64,000 nucleotides of DNA, taken from NCBI GenBank assembly GCA_000708835.1, contig DF236978.1, positions 124,001 to 188,000 on the forward strand. The letters are read 5' to 3'. Shown piece by piece: positions 10,300 to 22,800 of the stretch; within the stretch, counting starts at the first letter, position 1, and every line of letters begins with the position of its first letter. Source of the DNA: Klebsormidium nitens. Lineage: Eukaryota > Streptophyta > Klebsormidiophyceae > Klebsormidiales > Klebsormidiaceae. Under the pieces are notes generated by a model. That model was not told the DNA's origin, searched no databases, and worked only from the letters and a program-made list of their open reading frames with translations. A program made the translations under genes and the position numbers.

Positions 10300-13200
10300 A
10301 TGGAACAAGCCGACAGTGTCCGCTATGGGGTGGTGGGAACAGGGATGATGGGAGTTGAGCACTTACGGAACTTGGCGGCAATCCCAGCAGCCACAGTGGC
10401 GGCAATTGCGGATCCTCATGGTCCCTCCCAGGATCAAGCAAGGGCGGAGGTTCAGAAGGGCTGGCCATCGCAGACAGAGTTGGAGGTATGTTCCCCTGGC
10501 ATTCCCAAAATTGAAGAACGGGTTGCTGGAGGATGGCCGCCACCCTCTGAATGGCAGAGTGGCATTGAACCATTTGAAAGTATTGGTCGATCTACGGCTT
10601 CTTCAGCTGAATGCCAATGTACGACGCAAGACTCTATCTGAGCTGTCTTGAATTCTGGACTTGAAGCAGAGAAAGAGACTTACAGATGAGCACTATGTTG
10701 ATGGCGCAAGCTTTGACGCTAGATATGTACTCTGCTCGCAAGCTTCTTGCAGCGCCTTGGTGTGTGCATCACCTCAGGTTTTGCGCTTGATGCCAGGGTG
10801 GTGTTGATAGCGACACCGGGACTAGCAAGTTGCACAACCTGTCCGCATCGCACTTCAAAGTAAAAGCAGTTCGCAGAGGCTGACTTGCTGCTTGCAAATC
10901 CGGAAGACCCTCAAGAAATTGCTGGTCCAGGCTTCATGTGCTTGTCAGGTACACCGCCTTCACGCGGGCCCTTCATTTATGAAATGGTCGGATGTGCATC
11001 TCAGAAATCTTGCGATTTGCCCCCCATTTGAGCACATGTTCCAATCTTGGTTCCCACTATGAAGGCGGGATCAGTTCATTTACTGACCCCCCCCCAAATT
11101 CTAACCCACTGCAGGTTTTTCCAGACCACAAAAGCCTCCTTGCCAGCAGTCTCTGTGACGCCCTCCTCATCTCCTCCCCCAACTTCACGCACGCACAGAT
11201 CCTGCTAGACATCCTGAGCCACCCAAAGCCACCCCACATCTTGGTCGAAAAACCGCTGTGCACGACTGTGGAAGACTGTAAGAAGGTTATTGAGGCGGCC
11301 CGGGCCCAGCCAGGCGTGGTCCTCCATGTTGGCTTGGAGTACAGGTACAGCACATGATCTAGCTATCAGAGCGGTGGAAGCATTATGTGGACTCCCAGCA
11401 AAGTCCTCACGAAGGTTTGAGACTTACTCTGATTCTGCTTATTTGGGATGGTGGAGCCACTGGTTGTTAGCTTAACCAACTTGGACCGTCAATTGGAGAG
11501 GAGACAGACCGGGAGGGTACCGGAGGAATCACCCAGGAGTCCACGTGCTCATTCAAATAATCAACAACATAGCCCCGACGGCTCAGGTGCCTCAACAATA
11601 TTTTCGGGTCAAGTAAGGCTGCTAGGTCACATCTCACATCTTGGTCAAAAATTTCCTGACCAAGGCTGGCTGCTGGGCTTCCTGAATTCTGTGGACAATA
11701 AGCTCAGTGGACGGAATGTGTTCAACCTCGTCACAAATCTTAACCAAAGGTTTACGCGCTCCGCACCCAAATCCCCTAACCAACCCACCTGTCACCACAC
11801 TGTTCTCGTATCGTCTGAGCTTCTTGTTCACTGCGCCAATCGGCTCTGGATGCAGGTACATGCCCCCGGTGGCAAGGCTTATAAAAGAAGTAAAGGAAGG
11901 GGCAGTGGGGAGGATCTGTATGGTAGCCATCAGGGAGCATCGGTTCCCGTTTCTGGTCAAGGTGCGCCTTCAGCAACTCGAATTTGTTTGACATTGAGTA
12001 CGTGAAACGTACGTCAGCTGCAGCTATGCTTTGAGCAGCTTTTGCTGTAAGATGGTTTCCTTGGATCCTCTTGCGAGCCTTCAGAAGTTCGTCCGGAGAC
12101 CGAAAACGGAATGCTACTTGCCTTTCTGGAACACATTCGTCTCCACTTGAGTAAGGGCCAGACGTCGCTTTGGCAGCAAGCAAGAGGATGGACAGGCTAC
12201 CGGATCCGATCGTCCTGGTTTTCCTTTCAGACAAGGAGCAGAATTTTCAGAGAGCCCAAAAGTACTTGAATTTCAGTACTTTGGGACTTGAGACTCCATT
12301 TGAGTAATAATGGCTACGAATCTTTGATAAACGAGCGGGGCTTGGTTGCAGGTCGGCAACTGGAACCGCTTCAACAGGAACACTGGCGGCACCCTCGTCG
12401 AAAAGTGTTGCCACTTCTTCGACCTGATGACGCTCATCATTGGCAGCAAGCCGACGCGAGTGATGGCGTCAGGGGGCCAGAGCGTCAACCACTTGGACGA
12501 GAAGTATGACGGGGAGGTGAGGTCAGCGCCGGGATGTGCGGCCTGTCTGGCTGAGGATGCCAGTGGTAAATTTTGTTAAGGTTAAGGCAGGGAGGTGCGT
12601 TTCAAGGCGTTCTGACGCAGACACGTGGGATAATGTGTATGTCGCGGATCACGATTCTGACCCGTGCACAATCGAAGCTGGAGCCCGTTCAATGTGTTGT
12701 CGGAAGAACACGTCGAGGTTGAAGGGTTATTATCCCGACCCGCCACCTTACATATCGACTGCGACGGAACGGCTGGTGAACACTAGATATTCAGACGTGA
12801 CCCAGGTGTCAAGCTCCCCCTTCCCTAAGCAGAGGATCTTGAACCGTTAAGCACCCTTTTTGATGAAAAAAGGCTGGACACCTGAAAGCACCGCTCGGCT
12901 CTTCAGCTTTCAGGTTCTCCTTTATGCCGGACGTGACCTATCGTGGCAAAAGTGCAGCCGCACTTTACTTGTTTGAGAGGGCTTCCAATGCCTTAACAAG
13001 AAAGCTCTTTTCAAAATTGATGAAAAGTCGTTTCCTGCTCACTGAGTAGACAATCCCAATTGCAGTGGGCTGCTGGTTATAATTCTGTCACCGCCCTCCC
13101 CGCAGACGCCCGATATTCTGGACAATGCTTACGTCATCGTGGAGTACGCCAATGGGGCGCGGGGCCTTCTCGACCTGTGCATGTTCGCCGAGGGCAGCCG

Positions 13201-14639
13201 CAACGAGCAGGAGATCTCCGTCGTGGGAGACAAGGGCAAGGTATGGTCAAAACTTCAGGAATCCAACATTGTTTCATGGGTAGTTAACTAGGGGGGATGG
13301 CGTCAGCGTGACGTTTCAAACGCGAGAGCGAGGTGCGGGTATCTCCCTCGGTAGGGAGGACGACCTCCGAAAGCATAGGAGAAGGGAACGGCCGTCTAAT
13401 TTCGCAGTCGATCATGTTTCCCTTTTCGTGAAGGAACAAGGTTGTGAGGAAGGAGGCTGTGAAGTCGTGCTTTCAGCAAAGGGGCGACTATGTCAATGGC
13501 GGCTCAGAAAGGGACTGAAAGAGGCCCTCTCCATTCTTCTGACTAGACTCCTTCTGCGACTTGAACGTTTCTATCACGCTTCTCGATTCTGAACACTTCT
13601 TTGAACACAAGAATGGACGACCCTGCTAACATTTGGACAAGTTGCTCCGTCCTGCTGCTGTTTTCGCGCTTTCCCTCTGTATCCCTCAATGGCGATCACT
13701 TTTCGCGAGACGAACAGGCAGCGATGATTTTTTGTTCTTCGGGAGCCTCGATTCTCTGCACAGCATACAAACTTGACGGTTACATGTTTTCAACGGTGTC
13801 TCGCCGCGAATGATTAGGTGCCGTCGTATTGCACATACCGTCTTTTTCCTGAAACATCAACGCGTCTGAGCATAGCCCGTGTCTCGCAGATCGAAGCTCT
13901 CGTACCGGAGAACATCGTGCGAACAGGGAGCCGGACCGGTGGGCGGGACGGTGTTGCAACGAGTCCTTGTCACGACTACCGCATCAGGTACGGAGCCACA
14001 GACGACCGCTTGAAAATGTCGTTATTCTTGTCGTTTGCAAGCAAACTCGATCGCTGATCGCTGTTCCGAAGTTTTTCTAAAACAAGCGGCTCTTCTAAGG
14101 AGAGTCAAGCGGTTTGCGTTTGAGATCTTTTCTGCTGAGGAAGAGTGGATCAAGGGTTTCCTGGGGGTCGTCGCGAAAGCGGCCCGGACTTAGCTTCAAA
14201 AGGGTGAACGAGCCCGACTTTACGAACGAACGACCGAACGCCAGCTGAACGAACCTGCCGGCCTTAAATATCGAAGAATTGACAACTTTCTACGAAGATG
14301 TCACGTCAGAGTCATCGAACCTGTCAATATCGCATCCCCAGGTTAAGAGTTAAGGCTGACATAGCCTGGCCGGAGTAGAGTACCGCTTTGCCTGCTCCGC
14401 ATGAACTCCGGTCTTTCTACTGAGTCAACACCTTGCTTGGCAGGTACGAGGGGTTGCACCACGGGTCGAGCTACTTGGAACACCTCGATTTTCTGCGCGA
14501 GATCCGGGAAGCAGGGAAAGTGCCTCCGACCGTGAGTTTGGAGGACGGGTTGCTCTCCGTTGCCATCGGCGTGGCCGCCCATCTGTCCATAGACGAACAA
14601 CGGCCCGTGTTGCTGCAAGAGGTCTTGTCAGACAATTGA
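10300..14639 (+). CDS. Gfo/Idh/MocA family NAD(P)-dependent oxidoreductase
   Basis: Seven exons: 10300-10485, 11115-11344, 11856-11961, 12352-12516, 13106-13240, 13890-13987, 14444-14639, giving 371 residues. The N-terminal Rossmann fold shows [20 protein letters not shown] (GxGxxG at about residues 12-17). [10 protein letters not shown] is the EKP motif that places the catalytic lysine and cofactor, and [10 protein letters not shown] follows. The C-terminal alpha/beta domain contains [15 protein letters not shown], typical of the inositol dehydrogenase-like branch, and ends with [12 protein letters not shown]. The family oxidises or reduces sugars and inositols using NAD(P). The substrate cannot be read from the sequence. 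No targeting peptide is seen, so it is probably cytosolic. The start ATG lies just before the Rossmann strand, as usual for the family. Confidence 0.92.
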
Positions 14640-16263
14640 GCGAGGGCGTGCACCTCGACAAACCAGCGAAAATTGAGATTTTGCTAGTGGGTGCACGGTC
14701 GGAGAAAGCGTGCACTGCGCAGGATCATTGCTGTAGGCTGGGCCACTAGTATCAAGAATCGGAGTCGCTAACGTGGATTTGACTTCGCACAAGACATTGA
14801 CTAGTCATTGCTGGATCATAACAGCCCCAATCAATACAATGTTGGCGACTTCGATGTCCTGCAACCAGATGCTACAAGCCTGCAATTTAAAATGTCTGAA
14901 TCCCCATATAGCGACATCAAGGCAAACCTAGCTTGCCCGATTTCGTTTGTCTAAAAGGAGACCGTCACTGTGAGTGCTGCGCCTCTGTACGTGCAAGGTG
15001 TATGCATGAAGCATGGCCCGACCGTCTGGCGCAGCCAGCACGCATGTTGCTCTATAGAGTGAGCCGATTCTTAAATCAATGTGCATGGACAACATCACAG
15101 CTACCATGCAGGCACTAAGTGCTCGGCGCGTGCATGTGCTCATGCAGTACCTAAGAAGCTGCGCTGCACATGTGCATGCAACTTTCACCTTGCAGCACAG
15201 GCATGCGGGCGTATGATATACTGCCGGTGCAAGCTAGGCATACTGGCGTGTATCATTATCAAGCGGGCCGGCCGCGCGGAGAGAGCGGGCACGCCTCTGC
15301 ATCATTCTGAATTTCTAAAAATATGAAGGTAAGCTTGGCGGCGCCGAGGCGCCCTTGCGAAAGTGCATGGAAAGCTACATATGTTTACAGCTATTAAAGA
15401 ATTCAATGGCGTGAATTCTAGCTACGATTTTCCAATTATCCGACAATTCGCACATGTATGCATCGATCTAATTGCGCTCCGGTGACAGGCTCACTATAGG
15501 CATCATTCCAACTTAGCCTGCCGGCAAGTAAGTGCGAACGTATATAGCATGTACTCCACTATCAAAATTTCGGGGCGCGGGCTGGGCGGCATGCATGCAG
15601 TGCATTATGATGCATAATGCACGAGATGCTCAACTTACTTTGACAAATTTGTCTCGAAGAGCCCAGAGGCATAAGCTGAGCTAGATTCCATATGAGATCG
15701 GCCTCCGACGTAAAATCGTTTTGAGTCTCGGGAGTAATGAAGGGGCCGGCGCGTCTGGTTGATCATAGCTAGCTGTTCACGGACCACCAGGGGATCTTGG
15801 CCGGGCGGCTGATTGCGCTGAGTCGACTTGGCCCACCTTTTGCTGCCCATACAGAAGGTGCACTGCATCAACCACGCTGAGATTTTGAAGCTCTAAGCTG
15901 AAATAATCTGAGAACGATAACCTTAGCGATCCAAACGGCTCATGTCTTAATGTACAGAACTCGTACGGTATGTGTTACAGCAACGGCAAAGAGGTCATTT
16001 GACCCACATCCTCGACCAGCGTGTCAATACCTACACTCGCGTCATCTGGTTATTTGAATTCGAGCAATTCTGGCTCTCTGCCTCAGTATACTTGGCTGCG
16101 TATGAAGTGCGCAACTACAGGGCTTACTCTACGTGTACAGCCTCGTATGTGCTTGATCTCTTCCAGGCTACGGTACACTGACAATCGATCCTATTGCCCA
16201 GGCTTGCCGGTTTTATCGACGTCGTTATGGGATCCCTGGCCCAAATTCGCCGCTCCTGCACCC
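14640..16263. other. Convergent intergenic region, no gene recognised
   Basis: This is 1.6 kb between two converging stops. It is rich in tgcatg, gtacgt and tatata words. A perfect inverted repeat with 10-bp arms and a 3-base loop lies at 15600-15622. The minus-strand frame at 15635-15871 (78 codons) has no signal peptide, domain or supporting splice sites, so it is not called as a gene. Confidence 0.5.
15600..15622. repeat. Short perfect inverted repeat
   Basis: Arms gtgcattatg and cataatgcac flank a 3-base loop (atg). It is preceded by alternating gcatgcatgc. No T-run or gene end lies directly beside it, so no function is assigned. Confidence 0.6.
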
Positions 16264-19081
16264 TCAGCTTCCTAGCAGCTGAGAAGCCGGGCCGACCAAT
16301 CCATCCACGTGCGGCACAGCCTCGAGCCCCTGCTTGAACCAGCTGAACTCCTCCGTCTCCATGTAGTAGCAGAACACGAACCCCAGAACGAACCACTTGA
16401 CACTTGTGACATACTCCGCGATCCTCTGCGTCGTTGTGTCGTTCCCCTTCCCAACCAGGGCCGGCAGAATCATGATGATGAACAGACCCAGGATTGCCGC
16501 CGTGGACGCGCCCAAAACCACGAGCGTCCACCCGATCAGCCCGCACTGCACCACCGTCGAGACGGCGCCTGCCCCGCCGTCCTCGTTCTCTGCCCCTTCC
16601 TCGTCCCCGTTCGTCGCCGACACGTTGCTCTCGCGTCGGGGACCCGGCCCCAGGCTGTCCCGTCGAGTCCCCGTGCCGAGGCTTTCGCGCCGCGAACTGC
16701 CGCCGAGGCTCTCTCGCCGAGGGACCCCGCCGAGACTCTCCCGCCCGTTTGAAAGCTCAGACGCCTTGGGTAAGAACCCGCCTTCTTCCGAATCTTTCCT
16801 TGGCCGCTTGTTCCGCTGGTTCATGCTCGGCAAGTCGTCAGCATTGTGAGGGCTGGCTTCCGAGTGCCCGTTCTCGAGCTCCGCATTCAGGAAGAGTCGG
16901 TGGGCGTCCAGGTCGGAAGCGGGGACGGAGGGGGGACGGTCGGGGCTGAGAGGGGGGTGGCGATCGGTGTTGACCTGCGAGGAACGTCAATGAGTGTAAG
17001 TGCTGTGATGTCAATGCTTTCAAGGCAAATAGCGGCTCGAAACTGCTTGCATCGGCTCATGAGCATGCTTGACTGCTCAATTACTACAACAAGAAAATTC
17101 AACGATTAGCCTTCACGAAGTTGGTGACGGGGCGAAATGTAAATCGATGTAGCCAAAGCTGGGCCTCTCAAAAATCTGCCGGGTAATGTCTACGCCCAAC
17201 TGCTGAAGATAGCAGGAAGCTCCAGTTCCTAAAAGGGCGAAGAGAGAGATCTTCGTCAACCAGTTATGGCTGAAAACAGGACTCACATTGTCCATGACCA
17301 GACCTTCGGATGACGGAGTATGCTCCAGAGCCTCAGGCCTCACTGCCTCCTTCGGCTGCTCTCCGGCCAACTCCCAAGCACGCCGACGCTCAATGTCCAT
17401 TTTCCGTAGCATCAATTGCGCCTGATGGAATCTGCAAGGATCATATTTGAAGAATCATCCAAGTGCCTGCGTAAGAAGTTGAATGAGAGACCGCCACTGA
17501 AGAAAGGCAAGAAGAACCACGAGCAGACTAGAATGAAAGAGAATCAGATCTAAGAGATGACGACATACCGCTGCAACAGTGTCATCGCGTTGATTGATCT
17601 TAGGCGGCTGCAAAAATACCCGGTTTTTATGCAAAGTCCTGAGATCGAATTCCTCGATTGAACCTATAGACATGGAGAAACAGGCCTAGAACACTGTCTG
17701 GCTCTTGCTAAAAACAAATGACTATCTTTCGCTGGTGCGATATCAAGCCTCTCGAGAAGAAGTAGTCACACCAAGAAGGTGCAATTGGCAATGTCGCTAC
17801 AGTACGTAATAATAATATTAAAGAGCAATATAAGCACAGATAAAAGCAGAATGAGGACTGGATGAGAAAGTGCAACGATCTCAAACAAGCCATAAGATGG
17901 GGACGCATCATGAAAGAATCAGAAGGAGAAGAAACGACTGTCTCAACCGGATAGAAAAGCATTGATCAATTTTTAGGTGGCTCATATTTTGCATGGCTGT
18001 GAGCAGGGAAAAGCAGCACCTTCGTCTTGCATAGAGCGACTTAGATTCTTGCAGCTGCAGCAACATGCACTTACTTGTTCTTGAGCCTCTTCTTCTCCTC
18101 CACGCAAGTCTCCAGCGCGTCTCGAGCATGCGTGCGCTCTTCCACAGCTACCTCGTATTTGATGGTGAGGTCTTTTGCGATGGCAGTAGCTTGCAAGAAT
18201 TGATGTTGGACGAGCAGCAGCTGACTGCGCGTCTGCATATACCAATGCACCTCTTGATGAGTATTGGCAGCGGCAAGCATGCAACTGACCTACTACAGGG
18301 TTCTGGTGTTTTGTCAAACCTGGAGAAGCTGTAGTAGAAGCAGCTCGCCGATCGAGAGAAGTGCCTACAATATGCTCCACAACTGAAAAAAAACAGGTCG
18401 ATCTGCAATATATCTGTTCTCACTGATCAATTGTGTAGTGCTGCATGCGTCTTGTGTGATGCTGACCGCTCTTCTTGTAACATTTCTGCCTCCTTCAAAG
18501 GGATTGCGCACTCGAACCTTGAAATGAGCTGCCAGAATGCTGCCAAACAATAGTAGCATCAAAGTTTTAGATGTGACTACATAAGGCTGATGAGGAGGCT
18601 TCTTATGAGATTCTAATGGATTAGGACCAGCTTGAGTTCCTCCAATCTGACATACAAATGAAAGCCACTCTAGCTTGGCTAGAGAAAGGTGGTGCATTCT
18701 GAGGGTGACATTAGGACCAGCGAAAAGTCCCTACTTCTAAGCAACTATAGTTGACATGTCCCTTTCAAATTGCATATTGCAGCTGGAACGATGGAACACA
18801 TGCGAGATGCTGTGGTCCTTGAATATGCATAAAGTTCACATAGACCATAAAGAACTTACCTCTTTCTCCCTCCTTGCAGCAGCGACTACTTGGAATGGCC
18901 AGAAGATCGTGTCAAGGACGCCATAGACTATGACTTTCGTTAGATATGACCACCATACGAAGATCGATTTGACTGCTACCCGTAACGGCCAAGAGATCAC
19001 AATGAATGGCCAAGTGATCCACTCAAAAGTCCCAACCACCAGGTCCACGACTGCCGCAAACATCTCATAAAACGAGACCAT
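16264..19081 (-). CDS. Unrecognised membrane protein with coiled coil and RRxSLG repeats
   Basis: Six exons in transcript order: 18860-19081, 18467-18528, 18075-18224, 17569-17607, 17287-17431, 16264-16974, giving 442 residues with matching phases. The N-terminus (residues about 5-65) is a long aromatic-rich hydrophobic stretch (EWITWPFIVISWPLRVAV). Residues about 80-200 form a charged, probably coiled-coil region (KEAEMLQEER, AVEERTHARDALE, EEKKRLKN). A disordered segment at about 284-322 repeats R-R-E/D-S-L-G. Two hydrophobic segments follow at about 344-382 and 394-413. The 39-nt exon 17569-17607 is the least certain part; it was chosen because it keeps the frame and extends the helix. I cannot name the family. 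It probably sits in an endomembrane with a phosphorylated cytosolic loop. Confidence 0.7.
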
Positions 19082-19847
19082 CCTGCCTGAGTTATGCCCT
19101 CTTTTGACTGCTATTCTTACAATTTAAAGTAACACTCCCAGCTTGAGCGTCCGGGCAGATGCTTGTCCTCGCCATGCCCCCTTGCAGCTTCGTCGGTGGC
19201 TAGGCGACACAGCTTCTATGACTGAGGCGCACCACCCTTCGCTGCGTCCGGAATTGTTCTCCTCATGCATGCACAGCACCATTGCGCCAACATTTCTTTG
19301 CCACCTTTCCGAAGTTCCCTGCACGCTTTTCTGAGACTGCAGCCTGTGCAGGCTCCAGCACTGCACTTTCGCCCCGTAAACCTGCACTTGACCCTTGTCC
19401 TACATAGACAAACCTTATGCCACATCGAACCGAGAAACGTTGTTTGCAGGCTATGGACTTTCGACGGCGATACTGACCATGGAGGATCAATCATGGCTCA
19501 GCAGGCTGGGCACATGCTGGGCAGAAGTTTGGTCAGCATGTGTTCAAGAGCGCCGGCGGCCATTGAGCCATTGCTGGAGTTCCAGTGAAGGAATGCGGGA
19601 CGCACATTGGCAGCGCCATTGGCAGCTAGGAAGCTCGTTGAACACTCTTAGGCCTTACTGTAGCCAACTCTCTATATTGCTGAGAGGTAGAAAGAACTTC
19701 TCAAGAGTTCTTCGGAAGAGGCCATCGTGCAGTACATTCAGAGGCACCATCTGGCACACTGAAGCAGGATCACCTGAAGTGCGTCTACTGGTGGCGGCTA
19801 AATTTTGGACGTCAAGATGCAGCATTGTGCATTCAGAGACTAAAGAG
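19082..19847. other. Divergent intergenic region with an open in-frame upstream extension
   Basis: This lies between the membrane protein start (minus) and the glycosyltransferase start (plus). The plus-strand frame of the glycosyltransferase's first exon stays open from 19395 with further ATGs at 19395 and 19479. The true start could therefore be upstream. The extension has no family similarity that I can see and is better explained as 5' untranslated sequence. Confidence 0.45.
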
Positions 19848-22800
19848 ATGCCTCACACAAGTGAAGAGTGTACCGGACAGCATTGCAATGGCTTTCATCC
19901 CAGCTCCTTACAGTGCTTCGATGCAGCTGGGGACCAGGAAGTGGAAAGCGAAGAAACTGATCTACCGCTTGTAAGTAAAGAGATCTTTTCAAGTGCTTGC
20001 AAAGCTTTCCCTTTTCCATGTTGCCATCTTGTACTATCTGCAAGCCTTCTGCTTTTGAAATTACATCTGCCGCCCTTAAGAGCACGTTTTACTTCTAAAT
20101 TGGCCTCGAAAACTCCGTACAGACGGCTCTCTGATCTTGTAACAAATACGTGGGACTTCTCTTTCAATTGCAGGTCAGTTTAATTATGCCAATCCTCAAT
20201 GTAGAACATTTTCTTGACGCCATGTTGGCTTCACTTCTACTCCAGGTGAGCCTTACGCAATCGGTTCACAAGTTTGCCCCGTTCTTTTGTTTCATCAGCT
20301 AGGAGTCAGCTTTATTAAATAGGAAGGAAAAACAGTTTGGAGTGTTGTTGTATAAGGCACAGATAGGACGCTCTGATCAATGCGGACCATCATCAATCAA
20401 CTGGACTTCAGATTTTCAGCTGTGTTTGGAGCTCGCTTATCAAATTCAAGCTGGTTCCAGGAAACCGAGGAAAACCAGGCTTGATGTTATGACAGTCTTT
20501 CTATGCTTTTTGTAGACCTATCAAGGTCCGATGGAGCTATCAATATATGATGACAGCAGCACGGACGGTAGCCTCAAAGTCCTTGAAAGGAACCGCCCGA
20601 CACTGGAAAAAAGGATGATTGTACTTCTGGTAAGTCTACTTACATTTAGCCTTGACATTGTGGGCTTGAGAAAGTATAGTCATGGCTTTTCAACTGCTTC
20701 ATCGGGCAAAGGCAATCCAGAGTGGAGAGATGGTAATCGAATTCCACAGCCCTTGAGTTCGTGAAACTGTTAACTTACAACACCTATGAGTTTTACTTAC
20801 TACTTTAAACCGCATCTAGTTCGACCTTAACGGTGGCTACCTTGGATGTCCATCTACAGATAGAATTGACTTTTCGATGACTTCGTTTCAGAAGGATCCC
20901 TTGCTCACAAATTCTCTGGCCAAGATGAAGTTCCCCATGGTTATGCAGGTCTCAAAAGGAGAGGAAGGCAGGCCACCTCAGGGCTGTGGGTTTGGACGAA
21001 ATGTTGCGGTGTGTACATCGCGTTCCCTCATCCTTCCAATAGTGTCTCCATTCTTAAAACCGAGGAGCGGAACATGTTTCTTTCTACAGAGCGCCTACAT
21101 GTTCTTGTGCGGCTCTTAATCCGTCAGGCCTCTTCAAGATGTGCCTGCTGATAACAAATGATCTATCTTTAGCCTTTTGCCTCGTGAGTTTATTTACTTG
21201 GGTTCAACTGGATCAATCCTTGAGGATTTGTAATGGCAGGGGAAAGGGCTTACCGATGTTGTGCCCTCCATGCTGCAGGTTAGACAGTGCCATGGGGAGT
21301 ACCTCTGCTTTGCGGATGCCGTAAGTAAGTCACCATTTCTGGCGAAAACTGGTTTGTGAGCTTCCTTGGCTACTTCGAGCTGGCTGGCCTCTTGTTTCGA
21401 ATCTCTAAATCTGGTCTCTGCACCCTATCCAGTTCCTCACCGTGTCCAGTTCGTCAGCGATCTAGTGCTCGAATAGGCAATTTCAAAGCGTTTTCACAAT
21501 GGGCTGATTTGACACCTGACTGCTACTTTGCAGGATGACATCATGCACCCTGAGCGGATAGAGTTGCAGCTGCGGTTGGCCAGGCAGAGCAGCAAACTAC
21601 TCGTGAGTCAGATTACTTGCTTTAACAGCAAACTTCCGAAAGTGGGACGTTCCTCAAACCCACCTAGACGGAGGTTAACTTCAGACCAACAGTTTTCGAA
21701 GCTTGCAGGCAGTTTCGGAACAACGGGATTCCAAGCTTCCACGTCATCCGGTGCTGCAAATACACGAATCAGACCACTTTGGATGCTACAGAGTACTCGA
21801 CATTGCGAACCACCGCCGTAAAGTATGTCCTCGGAAGGGCCCAGGCCGTTTCTCCCACAGGATCTTACTTTTGGAACCGTAATCTTTCAAAACTTCAGCC
21901 TTGCAAACACCAGCCTCAACCGTTTCGTCTTATTGGCAGGTGGGGAGCGACTTCGTGCGAGAGCCGGCGGACGCCACCCCTCGGTACACCGAATGGCTCA
22001 ACTCGCTCTCCCAGGCCCAGCTGTACACACAGCAGCTCGTCGAGTGCACCATCATCCATGTAAGTTCGGAAACGCGAGAACGTTACTAGGTTCTTTCCGC
22101 AGTTCGAAATCCACAAACACCAACTAAAACCACTTTGGATGCTGAAAGAAGAATATAGCACTTGCAAGTTCATCAATAAGGGCGACGAAAACTGCCTTTG
22201 TGCCTCTCTCCTTTAAGTGGTGCTTGCTGTGAAACGAATCGAACAGCGCAGAACTATCGCGTTTCTACCTTTGAAGGCGGATGCCGACGAGCTCTTACAC
22301 CATTAGATGGCACGCTGAAGGTGATCTACGTGGCTCTCTTTGTGCGTTGAAAACTCTGTTGCACAGGAGAGCCAGCTGAATCCAGGACTCTAAATCAGCT
22401 GAGACATTTGTAAAGCCAAATCCTTTTGTGAGGATGTAAGTATTCCATCATATGATGCACTCTCTTTTCTCTTGAGTTATGCACAAGTTGAAAGTAGCCC
22501 ATCTGCCGTTCCCTTGAAGCAGTACGGCAGAATCTCTAAGAATGATTGCCTCCCAAGACTCGCGCTTAAGCAGCGTTTGCTTCTTTCTGATGTCCAGCCG
22601 ACCTGGTTCTGCTCCCGGGCCGTGTACGACGCTGTGGGGGGGTACGTGGAAGAGGGCCCCGGCACCCCCGACGACCTCATCTTTTTCTACAAGCACCTCC
22701 GACTCGGTGGCTATCTCGCCAAGGTGAGGAGATACAGACGAGAAGCCACGGCAATCTTACGAGACAGGGAACGGTACACGGATGCTATGCGCTGAAGTCG

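Noticed and set aside
15635-15871. 78-codon minus frame between converging genes
   Set aside because: No similarity, signal peptide or splice partners were recognised; such a length is expected by chance in 1.6 kb of this composition.
19395-19847. Possible 151-residue N-terminal extension of the glycosyltransferase
   Set aside because: It is in frame and open, but the family begins close to the GT2 fold and the extension shows no domain or targeting signal. It is kept only as an uncertainty about the start.
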